From contig NZ_VOIQ01000005.1 of the NCBI RefSeq assembly GCF_010470675.1, forward strand, positions 219,255 through 283,254: a stretch of DNA of 64,000 nucleotides. The letters run 5' to 3'. Positions 1 to 6,812 of the stretch are shown piece after piece. Made by a program: the position numbers and the translations under genes. The notes beneath the pieces are model-generated. The model worked only from the letters and a program-made list of their open reading frames with translations, ran no database searches and was not told where the DNA came from. Each line of letters starts with the position of its first letter. Position 1 is the stretch's first letter. The stretch comes from Desulfovibrio sp. JC010 (lineage in GTDB: Bacteria; Desulfobacterota; Desulfovibrionia; Desulfovibrionales; Desulfovibrionaceae).

Positions 1-241
1 CCGGGATATCAAGGTCGATGCCCATGACATTGACTGAAGTGTCCGGTTCACTGAATTCATGGATGGTGCGCATGTTCAGCTTCAGATCTTCTAGAGCCTT
101 AACATTGTTCTTGAAGCTGGATGCGGTACCCAGTCCGCCCATGCCGGGAACCTCGCCCACGCAGGCTTTACCGTTACAAACGGGGCAGACTTTGCAGTAG
201 CCTTTCATCAATTCACGAGCATTATCACGTATTTCTTTCAT
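1..241 (-). CDS. FMN-dependent alpha-hydroxy acid dehydrogenase, N-terminal fragment
   Basis: The gene runs off the left edge; only the first 80 codons are present, on the minus strand. It starts at ATG 241-239 with AAGGAG placed 7 bases upstream. The readable protein begins MKEIRDNARELMKGYCKVCP and continues with a glycine-rich GMGGLGT segment, as in the anaerobe branch of the glycolate/lactate oxidase family (FMN TIM barrel, oxidation of 2-hydroxy acids). Four cysteines, C16, C19, C22 and C27, form a C-x2-C-x2-C-x4-C cluster ahead of the barrel. A GntR regulator of the lactate/fatty-acid type and a TauE permease precede it on the same strand, which fits 2-hydroxy acid use, but the substrate is inferred. 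The FMN and active-site residues lie outside the window. Confidence 0.75.
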   Translation of the reverse strand, partial: MKEIRDNARELMKGYCKVCPVCNGKACVGEVPGMGGLGTASSFKNNVKALEDLKLNMRTIHEFSEPDTSVNVMGIDLDIP

Positions 242-259
242 TTGAGATCTCCTTGGGAT

Positions 260-335
260 GCCTACCGGCGGTCCCTGCCGGGGGCCTTAAACCCTTTTCC
301 AAAAGGGTTTAAGAATCCCAAAACGTTTTAATAGT
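260..335 (-). repeat. Intergenic repeat copy R1 (core class A)
   Basis: On the minus strand this reads AAAACGTTTTGGGATTC, then a TTAAACCC/GGGTTTAA hairpin, then a CCCCCGGCAGGG segment and a degenerate ACCGCCGGTAGGC end. That end points at the start of the alpha-hydroxy acid dehydrogenase about 20 bases away. It forms an inverted pair with R2. Confidence 0.85.
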
Positions 336-356
336 TTTAGATATTTATTCAACCAA

Positions 357-447
357 CATCGGCGAAACCCTAGTAAAAGTTTTTGAAGAGTCCAGAGAAA
401 CTTTTTGCAAAAAGTTTCTTTGGCCCCCGGAGGGTCGCCGAAGGCAT
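357..447 (+). repeat. Intergenic repeat copy R2 (core class B)
   Basis: Left end GGCGAAACCC, link TAGTAAAAGTTTTTGAAGAG, a hairpin with arms AGAAACTTTTT/AAAAAGTTTCTTT, then GGAGGGTCGCCGAAGGC. The right end is one base from the stop codon of the TauE gene on the minus strand, so the whole element is transcribed as its 3' UTR. It is inverted relative to R1 with a spacer of about 21 bases. Confidence 0.85.
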
Positions 448-448
448 T

Positions 449-1246
449 TTAGAATATAGAAATAAGCATTCTGGTAGCCACAATTATCAGCAGCACTGCG
501 AAAATCTTTTTGAGCTTGCCTACGGGCAGGCTGTGGGCCAGCCGTACGCCGATGGGAGCGGTCAGCATACTGGCTGAAACGATACCGATCAAGGCGGGCA
601 GGTAAACATAACCGATGCAGTAATGGGGCAAGCCTTCCACACCGATTCCGGTCCAGACGTATCCGGCAGTTCCGGCAATGGCGATGGGCAGACCGATGGC
701 AGCAGCAGTGCCGATGGCGGTATGGATGACGATGTTGCACATGGTCAGGAAGGGTACGGAAAGGGTTCCGCCGCCGATACCCACAAGACTGGAAAAGATA
801 CCGATGACGTTACCGGCTGCAAACATCCCTTTAGTGCCGGGCACCTGCCGGGAAGCTTTGGGTTTGAGGCCGAAAAGCATCTGCGAGGCCACGTAGTAGA
901 GGAAGACCACGAAGATTCCTTTCAGGAAATTGGTGTTCATAAAGGAAGTGGAAATGGAACCTAGAAACGTTCCGAGGATGATGCCCGGAGTTATGGCTTT
1001 GAATATATCCCAGCGTACAGCCCCGCGTTTGTTGTGCGAACGCATGCTGGAGATGGAAGTGAAGATGATGCTGGCAAGGGAAGTTCCCAATGCGATGTGC
1101 ATGAGGTGCACTTCCGGGATGCCTAAGGGAGGCAGGGTGAAGACGAGGATGGGCACAATGACCAGTCCGCCGCCGATGCCGAGCAGTCCGGCCATAATTC
1201 CGGCAAAAATACCGAGTACAACGAAAATCAGTAAGGTGGAGAACAT
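449..1246 (-). CDS. TauE/SafE family membrane permease
   Basis: A 265-residue polytopic membrane protein of the TauE/SafE (DUF81) family, which export sulfite, sulfoacetate or other small organic anions. The two-fold internal repeat typical of the family is visible as glycine motifs GLLGIGGG near residue 21 and SLVGIGGG near residue 155, each followed by a proline-containing helix. It starts at ATG 1246 and lies 28 bases after the GntR regulator on the same strand, so the two are probably co-transcribed. Two inverted repeats (R2, R1) separate it from the alpha-hydroxy acid dehydrogenase. With that neighbour and regulator, transport of a 2-hydroxy acid or a sulfonate is possible, but the substrate cannot be read from sequence. 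Confidence 0.88.
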   Translation of the reverse strand: MFSTLLIFVVLGIFAGIMAGLLGIGGGLVIVPILVFTLPPLGIPEVHLMHIALGTSLASIIFTSISSMRSHNKRGAVRWDIFKAITPGIILGTFLGSISTSFMNTNFLKGIFVVFLYYVASQMLFGLKPKASRQVPGTKGMFAAGNVIGIFSSLVGIGGGTLSVPFLTMCNIVIHTAIGTAAAIGLPIAIAGTAGYVWTGIGVEGLPHYCIGYVYLPALIGIVSASMLTAPIGVRLAHSLPVGKLKKIFAVLLIIVATRMLISIF

Positions 1247-1274
1247 GCGTTCCTCCGTGGCTTTTAGCTAGTGG

Positions 1275-1970
1275 TTATTTAGATGAATCACGGCCTGTTG
1301 CCGCTTCTTCCACTTCTGAGATGTGCTGGCGCATGGTTTCACGGGCCAACGCCGGGTCCCGGTTTTCAAATGCTTCAAGGATTTTGAAATGTGCGGCAAT
1401 GGAAGCCTGCTGCCTTGCGGGCGGTTGCAGGATTTCGCTGCGGCTTTCTTTCATGATGCGGTCAAGGGCCTGCATCATTTCCGGGAAAATGGAGTTCCCG
1501 GTTGCCTTGGCGATTTCATGATGCAGAGAGGCATCGAGCTCGCTGGTGTTTTTACCGCTTTGGGCCTGCATCTGCTGATCGCAGACTATGACCTTCATGC
1601 GGTTCAGTGTTTCTTCGTCCATGGAAGCGGCGGCCAGCGCGGCGATTTCCGGTTCAATTACTTTTCTGAACTGGAAAATGTCGCTGATGCGTTTTTTCTG
1701 GTCGCTGAAAGCTGTGGTGAAGGCATCGAAGATGTCCGCATCCATATCCGCTAGAATGTAAGTTCCGTCACCGCGGCGGCTTTCCACCAGATTTTTCTGG
1801 GCCAGCGATTTGATGGCTTCGCGGATAGAGCTTCTGGAAACCTTGAATTTTTCCGCCAGAGCACGCTCCGCAGGCAGCTTGTCGCCTTTTTTTAGATTGC
1901 CCGATTCAATAAGCTCGGCAATCTGCCGGGCCACTGACTGGTGCACTGTTTTTGTCGGATTTGAATCCAT
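1275..1970 (-). CDS. FadR/LldR-type GntR family transcriptional regulator
   Basis: A 231-residue regulator with an N-terminal winged helix (residues about 10-70, including the PAERALAEKFKVSRSSIREA recognition region) and a C-terminal all-helical FCD ligand domain with conserved Arg/His metal-site residues (FRKVIEPE, LHHEIAKATGN, HFKILEAF). I chose ATG 1970 because AGGA lies 6 bases upstream and because two FadR-type operators sit immediately ahead of it. Longer in-frame starts exist but would put the operators inside the gene. It probably represses itself and the downstream TauE gene, released by a small carboxylate such as lactate; this is inferred from subfamily and neighbours. A terminator and repeat R3 separate it from rsgA. 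Confidence 0.88.
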   Translation of the reverse strand: MDSNPTKTVHQSVARQIAELIESGNLKKGDKLPAERALAEKFKVSRSSIREAIKSLAQKNLVESRRGDGTYILADMDADIFDAFTTAFSDQKKRISDIFQFRKVIEPEIAALAAASMDEETLNRMKVIVCDQQMQAQSGKNTSELDASLHHEIAKATGNSIFPEMMQALDRIMKESRSEILQPPARQQASIAAHFKILEAFENRDPALARETMRQHISEVEEAATGRDSSK

Positions 1971-2016
1971 AATGGGTCCTACCAATTTGTGAATTTGAGC
2001 AATTGGTCTGACCAAT
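1971..2016 (-). promoter_or_regulatory. Two GntR/FadR-type operators, one overlapping the ribosome binding site
   Basis: Positions 2002-2016 are a perfect odd palindrome, ATTGGTCTGACCAAT, matching the TGGTnnnACCA consensus of the FadR/PdhR/LldR group. A second, slightly imperfect site at 1971-1987 (AATTGGTnnnACCCATT on the minus strand) contains the AGGA ribosome binding site of the regulator gene. Binding there would block both transcription and ribosome access, so autorepression is likely. The assignment is by consensus only. Confidence 0.7.
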
Positions 2017-2058
2017 ATCATTGATTGGAGGATCGGGCAAGGGGAGAGGGACGTTAAA

Positions 2059-2091
2059 AAAAGCTGCCTATCATACGATAGACAGCTTTTT
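2059..2091 (-). terminator. Intrinsic terminator of rsgA (possibly bidirectional)
   Basis: AAAAGCTG-n-CTATC stem with an ATAC loop, followed on the minus strand by seven T. It lies beyond repeat R3, so R3 is part of the rsgA 3' UTR. Confidence 0.75.
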
Positions 2092-2112
2092 ATAAATCGG
2101 TACAATTTAAAC

Positions 2113-2206
2113 AACTAAAAGGTTTTGGGATTCTTAAACCCTTTTGCAAAAGGGTTTAAGCCGCCGGAGGCGAAATGGTTTGTCAAAAAGCGCGCAGCGC
2201 ATCAAA
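2113..2206 (+). repeat. Intergenic repeat copy R3 (core class A plus right-hand module)
   Basis: Core AAGGTTTTGGGATTC, hairpin TTAAACCC/GGGTTTAA, right end GCCGCCGGAGGC, then an extra module CGAAATGG...TCAAAAAGCGCGCAGCGCATCAAA containing a GCGCGC/GCGC palindrome. It ends directly at the rsgA stop codon. Confidence 0.9.
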
Positions 2207-3250
2207 TTATTTCTTCTTCCACTTACGGGAATATTTTTTCTTTTTGCCTGATTTTTTCTTGGCCCGTTCAGCGATTTCAGCGGTGTTTTTTTCGGCTTCT
2301 TCTTTGAGCTTGAGGTAATTTTCCAGCCTGCGGCGGGTGATGGTGTTGTTTTCAAGGGCCTCGCGCACTCCGCAGCCGGGTTCGCGCTCATGGCTGCAAT
2401 CGGAAAAGCGGCACATTTCTTCTGCTTCCACAATTTCGCTGAAAGCACGGTCGATCCCGGCATGGCAGTCGTGTAGCTGCAATTCGCGGATGCCCGGAAC
2501 GTCGATAAGCAGTGCTCCGGTGGGCATTACGTGCAGGGAGCGGGTGGTCGTGGTGTGACGGCCTTTGTCGTCACCCTGACGGATGGCCCCGGTCTTTTCT
2601 TTTTCCGTGCCGTTGACGGTGTTGAGCAGGGTGGTTTTGCCGACCCCGGATGAGCCGAGCATGGCTATGGTTTCGCCGGGTTTGAACCATTTCTGGAGGC
2701 ATTCAACACTTTGCGGGTCCTTGCCGTTGATGGTCATGATCGGCATTCCATCAAAAAGATGATCGGCCTGCTTGCGGTATTCCAGTGCTTCTGCGGTCAG
2801 GTCTTCCTTGGTCAGCACGAGTACGAAATTTACCCCGGCCTCAAGGGCGAGGGAGATGTATCGTTCAATGCGGTTCAGATTGAATTCGCTGTTGCAGGAG
2901 GAGACGATGAAAAGTGTATCGATGTTGGCGGCAATTGGTTGCAGCTTTACTTCCTGACCGGGGGCCATGCGTTGCAGCAGGCTGGTGCGCGGCAGTACTT
3001 TTACCGGGACCATTGTTTCGCGGTCCATGAGCAGCCAGTCGCCTACGGTGGGCTGTTCGTTCAGGCTGCCGATGCCTTTTCCGGCAATTTTGAGCAGCAG
3101 TTCGGATTCTCCGGTAGAAACAACCAGATGCCCCTTGTGGGTCATGGTTACACGTGCGGGAATAAGTTCGGTACTGTTTTCAGCTTCAAACTGGTCTTTG
3201 AAGCTTTTTTTCCAGCCCAGTTCAGTGAGTGAATATTGTTTTTGATTCAA
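2207..3250 (-). CDS. rsgA: Ribosome small-subunit-dependent GTPase A
   Basis: A 30S subunit assembly GTPase: an N-terminal OB fold (residues about 25-95), a circularly permuted GTPase domain with G4 motif LTKED before G1 GSSGVGKTT, then G2/G3 (GRHTTTTR, DVPGIRE), and a C-terminal zinc-binding region with the CRFSDCSHEREPGC cysteine/histidine pattern. The C-terminus is a lysine-rich tail. I chose TTG 3250 as the start (347 residues): a GGAGG lies 5 bases upstream, whereas the TTG at 3262 would overlap that site. It is monocistronic, with repeat R3 abutting its stop codon and a terminator beyond. Confidence 0.93.
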   Translation of the reverse strand: MNQKQYSLTELGWKKSFKDQFEAENSTELIPARVTMTHKGHLVVSTGESELLLKIAGKGIGSLNEQPTVGDWLLMDRETMVPVKVLPRTSLLQRMAPGQEVKLQPIAANIDTLFIVSSCNSEFNLNRIERYISLALEAGVNFVLVLTKEDLTAEALEYRKQADHLFDGMPIMTINGKDPQSVECLQKWFKPGETIAMLGSSGVGKTTLLNTVNGTEKEKTGAIRQGDDKGRHTTTTRSLHVMPTGALLIDVPGIRELQLHDCHAGIDRAFSEIVEAEEMCRFSDCSHEREPGCGVREALENNTITRRRLENYLKLKEEAEKNTAEIAERAKKKSGKKKKYSRKWKKK

Positions 3251-3445
3251 GAAGTCCTCCAATTGAGAAATCTAAAATACAATCGGCGTACAGGCAAGGG
3301 CTGACAACCAATATATTAAAATCGGGCAATAATAAGCAGCTTCGATTTGTTCCGTTTTCCTTTCATTATTAATGGCGGTGTGTTAATTAATAAGTAAGGA
3401 CTGAAGTGGTTTTTTGCTGAACAGATTGAACTGCGGGAGTGGAAC

Positions 3446-4411
3446 ATGAGCAAGGAAGTCCGTGATCTGATCAAATTGCATCTGCCTGATTACAGCGGTT
3501 CCCGTTTCGGGAATCTGTATACCGATACTACTGAATTCATGAATATTGATTTTAGTGATGTGATCCAATTGGGTGATGAACATTTCCTTGTCTCGAAAAA
3601 TGAAATGGAACGCAGATTCGGCCTTGATGATCCCAAGTACTGGGTCAAAAGGTGCAAGCGGCTTGAGAACGGTCAGCCCCAGATCTTGAAACTTGCATTC
3701 TATGAGAAATTTCCCATGAATATCGGCCCATTCAAGATTGAGTGCTACCGCAGCCCGCGTAAGGAGGCCCGTATACTTGATCTGGTCCGGGGTGATATGC
3801 GTTTTATGCAGGGCTATTCAGACAACGACTCCGCAGGCAATAATGTCCGCGTTCTTGATATTATTCGCGGTAAGCGGCTTGATGTCTGGGTCCACAATAT
3901 TCCCGTGGATCACCGGACCTATTTCCATGAGCATTTTCCTGAAATATTTGAAAAATATATCGGGGCCTGCGAGGCCATTAAATTCCTGCATGATAATGAT
4001 GAGAAGCATGGTGATGTCCGGCGGGACCATCTCTGGGTGGAGTATGGGACCGGGGATTACCGCTGGATCGATTTTGATTATGCTTTTGAACTTTATGAGA
4101 ATCCTTTCGGGCTCGATGTTTTCGGGTTGGGCAGTATTCTTATCTATCTGGTAGGCAAGGCCAACCTGACTTCTCAGACCCTGCATGAGTACGGTATTGA
4201 CCCGTCCATGCTCTCTTCATTTTCTCCGGGGGACTATTCGGTAATCATCGGGAACAGAATCGTTAATCTGCGTAAGATTTATGATTACATCCCCGCATCA
4301 TTAAATAATATTCTTATGCATTTTTCATCCTCAAGCTCGGTTTTCTACGAGAGTGTGGATGAATTGATCTTCGATATGAATAACAGTTTGAAGGAGATAC
4401 GCGGGTTGTAA
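3446..4411 (+). CDS. Protein-kinase-like protein
   Basis: A 321-residue soluble protein whose middle has the hallmarks of a protein-kinase fold in diverged form: a possible ATP-anchoring lysine K82 (QILKLAF), a candidate helix-C glutamate E107, a catalytic-loop-like HGDVRRDHL at 188-196 (Asp190 in the HRD position), and IDFDYAF at 208-214 in the DFG position, followed by FGLDVFGLG resembling the helix-F region. No glycine-rich loop of standard form is seen. GGGAG precedes the ATG. It lies 41 bases before a universal stress protein gene on the same strand and diverges from rsgA. It may phosphorylate a protein or small molecule, perhaps in a stress response; substrate unknown. Confidence 0.65.
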   Translation: MSKEVRDLIKLHLPDYSGSRFGNLYTDTTEFMNIDFSDVIQLGDEHFLVSKNEMERRFGLDDPKYWVKRCKRLENGQPQILKLAFYEKFPMNIGPFKIECYRSPRKEARILDLVRGDMRFMQGYSDNDSAGNNVRVLDIIRGKRLDVWVHNIPVDHRTYFHEHFPEIFEKYIGACEAIKFLHDNDEKHGDVRRDHLWVEYGTGDYRWIDFDYAFELYENPFGLDVFGLGSILIYLVGKANLTSQTLHEYGIDPSMLSSFSPGDYSVIIGNRIVNLRKIYDYIPASLNNILMHFSSSSSVFYESVDELIFDMNNSLKEIRGL

Positions 4412-4452
4412 GTAATTTCGTGCTGAGTAAAAAACAGCAGGAGGTAACCGGG

Positions 4453-4941
4453 ATGGAAACCATGAAGATGTTGATTGCTTTTGACGGTTCAGAGAATTCA
4501 TTCAAGGCTGTGGAATATGTGGGTAATATTGCCCGCAATTGTTCCGGCTGCGAGATTGTTATTCTTTATGTGGAAAGACTGCCGGATAAGGATTTATTTA
4601 ATGATGATGCTGCCTGGGAAAAACAATGCGCAGAGAATGAGCAGGCTATCAAGGATAAACTGGCTGAGGCTGAAAAGAAGCTGGTTTCCATGGGAGTTAA
4701 TCCCGGTGAAGTAATGACCGAGTATTTTGCCAGCTGCAAATCCCCGTTCCATGAAACAGACATCTGCTCCACCGGACGCAGTATCGGCATGGATATTCTG
4801 CGTATCCGCGAGGAGGGTGAATACGGAACCATCGTCATCGGCAGGCGTGGGGTCAGCAAGGCTGAGGAGTTTTTGTTCGGTTCTGTCTCCACAAAAGTCG
4901 TTCAGTCAGCTGTTGGGTGCACTGTCTGGGTTGTGAACTGA
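4453..4941 (+). CDS. Universal stress protein (UspA family)
   Basis: A 162-residue cytoplasmic protein with the Usp alpha/beta fold: N-terminal MLIAFDGSENSFKAVEYV with the strand-1 aspartate, and a C-terminal VIGRRGVSKAEEFLFGSVST that corresponds to the ATP-binding G-2x-G-9x-G(S/T) motif. A middle insert (residues about 50-110) carries three cysteines. ATG 4453 is preferred to GTG 4420 because AGGAGG lies 8 bases upstream and the fold begins there. It follows the kinase-like gene and is probably co-transcribed with it. Confidence 0.88.
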   Translation: METMKMLIAFDGSENSFKAVEYVGNIARNCSGCEIVILYVERLPDKDLFNDDAAWEKQCAENEQAIKDKLAEAEKKLVSMGVNPGEVMTEYFASCKSPFHETDICSTGRSIGMDILRIREEGEYGTIVIGRRGVSKAEEFLFGSVSTKVVQSAVGCTVWVVN

Positions 4942-4990
4942 TTAGTTTATGTGTATCTAATAGTTATCCGGTTTTTCAGGAGATTATATT

Positions 4991-5974
4991 TTGAAGAGAT
5001 TATGCTCTTTATTTATGGGGTTACTTTTGTTGTTTACCTGTTCTGCGGTACAGGCAAAACCGAAAGTGTTCTTTATTGAAAGCTATCATAGCGACTACAA
5101 ATGGGATCAGGAAATGCTCTCCGGCCTTGATTCTGTGTTTGGCGATATGGTTGATCTCTATAATTTTCAGATGGATACCAAGAGGCTGGCAGTTGATTGT
5201 TACTCGGAACGTGCCAGCCTTGCCTGGGAGCGTTATCTGGAGATCAATCCCGATGTGGTGATTGTCTCAGATGATAATGCTTTGATGCTTCTAGCCGGAC
5301 GTTTCCTCAAGACTGACACTCCTGTGGTTTATATGGGCATCAATAATAATCCCCGCAATTACGCACCCCTTGGGAAAAATATTACCGGGGTACTGGAGCG
5401 TCCGCTTTATAAAAGAACTATTAAGTATTTAAAGGATATGCTTGTTTTCCGGGGGGAGAAGGTTTTGATCCTGCTGGATAAGGGTACAACCTCCGGGGCT
5501 TTCAAGGCTTCTGTTTTTCAAAATAGAGACAGTCTGATCATAAGCGGCATTGAGACTGACATCAAATTGTTATCTTCATTTGATACATGGAAAGACGCGG
5601 TGAGAAATGCCCGTGCGAACGGCTACAAGGCAATAGTTATCGGTCTGTATCACCGGATTTTTGAAAACGGTGTTCATGTGGATAGTGAAGATGTCTTGAA
5701 ATGGACTTCTGCCAACTCTACAGTTCCCGTCTTTGCGTTCTGGGAAATGAGTGTCGGCAAGGGCAAGGCTGTCGGCGGTATGGTATTGAGCGGGGAAGTG
5801 CAGGGGCGTGCTGCAGGCAAAATGGTCCAGAAAATTATTGATGGAACCCCGGTGGAGTCCATTACACCTGTCATCCCGACACAGGGTGAGTTTGTGTTCA
5901 GTCAATCAGAACTGGACAGGTGGAAAATCAGGCTTCCTCGCTATATCAAAAAGCAGGCCCGGATACTCAAGTAG
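4991..5974 (+). CDS. Periplasmic ABC-type substrate-binding protein (PF04392-like)
   Basis: A 327-residue exported protein. The N-terminus has a signal peptide of about 22 residues ending CSAVQA, followed by KPKVFFIESYHSDYKWDQEM, a start shared by standalone periplasmic ABC_sub_bind proteins and the sensor domains of some histidine kinases and cyclases. Other family-like parts are VVYMGINNNPRNY and VFAFWEMSVGKGKAVGGMVL. The start is TTG 4991 with AGGAG upstream. No permease or ATPase is next to it, so it could feed a distant transporter or act with a membrane sensor. Ligand unknown. Confidence 0.75.
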   Translation: MKRLCSLFMGLLLLFTCSAVQAKPKVFFIESYHSDYKWDQEMLSGLDSVFGDMVDLYNFQMDTKRLAVDCYSERASLAWERYLEINPDVVIVSDDNALMLLAGRFLKTDTPVVYMGINNNPRNYAPLGKNITGVLERPLYKRTIKYLKDMLVFRGEKVLILLDKGTTSGAFKASVFQNRDSLIISGIETDIKLLSSFDTWKDAVRNARANGYKAIVIGLYHRIFENGVHVDSEDVLKWTSANSTVPVFAFWEMSVGKGKAVGGMVLSGEVQGRAAGKMVQKIIDGTPVESITPVIPTQGEFVFSQSELDRWKIRLPRYIKKQARILK

Positions 5975-6081
5975 TCGTTTGTTTTGCGTCGATTGGGTTA
6001 CGTTGCGGGGTAATGCTTGACTCAATGTGAATGCTCATTTATTTAATTTTCCTCTTTGGCAAAATAACAAAGCAGGTGAAA

Positions 6082-6528
6082 ATGATGAATAAGATAAATC
6101 TTCTCTTTTTATGTACCGGCAACTCTTGTCGCAGCCAGATGGCCGAGGGCTGGACCCGTCATCTGAAAGATGACCGGGTCAATGTTTATTCCGCGGGAAT
6201 CGAAACCCACGGCCTGAATCCCAGCGCGGTAAAGGTTATGGCTGAAGCCGGGGTGGATATTTCCGGTCACAAGTCCCAGCACATTGATGAACTTCGGGAT
6301 GTGCCTATTGATATAGTGGTCACAGTCTGTAACCACGCCCATGAAACATGTCCTTTCTTTCCCGGTGGAAGCAAGGTTGTTCATGTGGGTTTTGACGACC
6401 CGCCGCATATGGCAAAGGAAATCGCTGAAAAGGGCGGTTCTGCTGAAGAGCAGATGGACTGCTTCCGCAGGGTCCGTGATGATATCAGGAAATTTGTGGA
6501 GACATTGCCCGAAGCTCTGGTTGACTAA
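6082..6528 (+). CDS. arsC: Arsenate reductase, low-molecular-weight phosphatase type
   Basis: A 148-residue cytoplasmic protein of the thioredoxin-coupled ArsC (LMW tyrosine phosphatase) family, which reduces arsenate to arsenite. It shows the P-loop CTGNSCRS directly after the first strand, the EAGVDISGHKSQHIDEL segment, and the redox pair region VTVCNHAHETCPFFPG, which supplies the two further catalytic cysteines. The start is ATG 6082 or the next codon, ATG 6085; an AGGTGA lies just upstream. No arsenite exporter or ArsR is adjacent, so it appears as a single gene, closed by an intrinsic terminator. Confidence 0.9.
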   Translation: MMNKINLLFLCTGNSCRSQMAEGWTRHLKDDRVNVYSAGIETHGLNPSAVKVMAEAGVDISGHKSQHIDELRDVPIDIVVTVCNHAHETCPFFPGGSKVVHVGFDDPPHMAKEIAEKGGSAEEQMDCFRRVRDDIRKFVETLPEALVD

Positions 6529-6556
6529 AGCTGTATTTGCTTTTTTATGCTTGCAA

Positions 6557-6590
6557 AAGCCTTCTGCCGCCCGGCAGAGGGCTTTTTATT
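6557..6590 (+). terminator. Intrinsic terminator after arsC
   Basis: Stem AAGCC-n-TCTGCCG with CGGCAGA-n-GGCTT, loop of two bases, then TTTTTATTTTT. Confidence 0.85.
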
Positions 6591-6684
6591 TTTGCTGCTG
6601 TTCATGTTATTCATAGTCTCTGTTAATTTTGTTTTGCTGAAAATTTTAGTTTTTTATTCCTTTTATCTGATTTTAAATTGAGAT

Positions 6685-6698
6685 TGATCACGTGATCA
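6685..6698. promoter_or_regulatory. Perfect 14-bp palindrome upstream of serine dehydratase
   Basis: TGATCACGTGATCA is a perfect inverted repeat in an AT-rich stretch about 115 bases before the L-serine dehydratase start. The position suits a dimeric repressor or activator. I cannot name the regulator. Confidence 0.45.
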
Positions 6699-6812
6699 GT
6701 ATTTTTTAGTTGTCTTTTTTGGTTAATACGTAATATGGATGGGTGTAAATAAAGCAAAAGCATAGTGCTTTCAGGGGATGATCCACAAAATTTTTACAAG
6801 GCGGCAGGAGAG

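Noticed and set aside
345..740. Long open frame antisense to the TauE gene
   Set aside because: It lies opposite a clear TauE family protein and reads through repeat R2; composition is His/Arg-rich as expected for a shadow frame.
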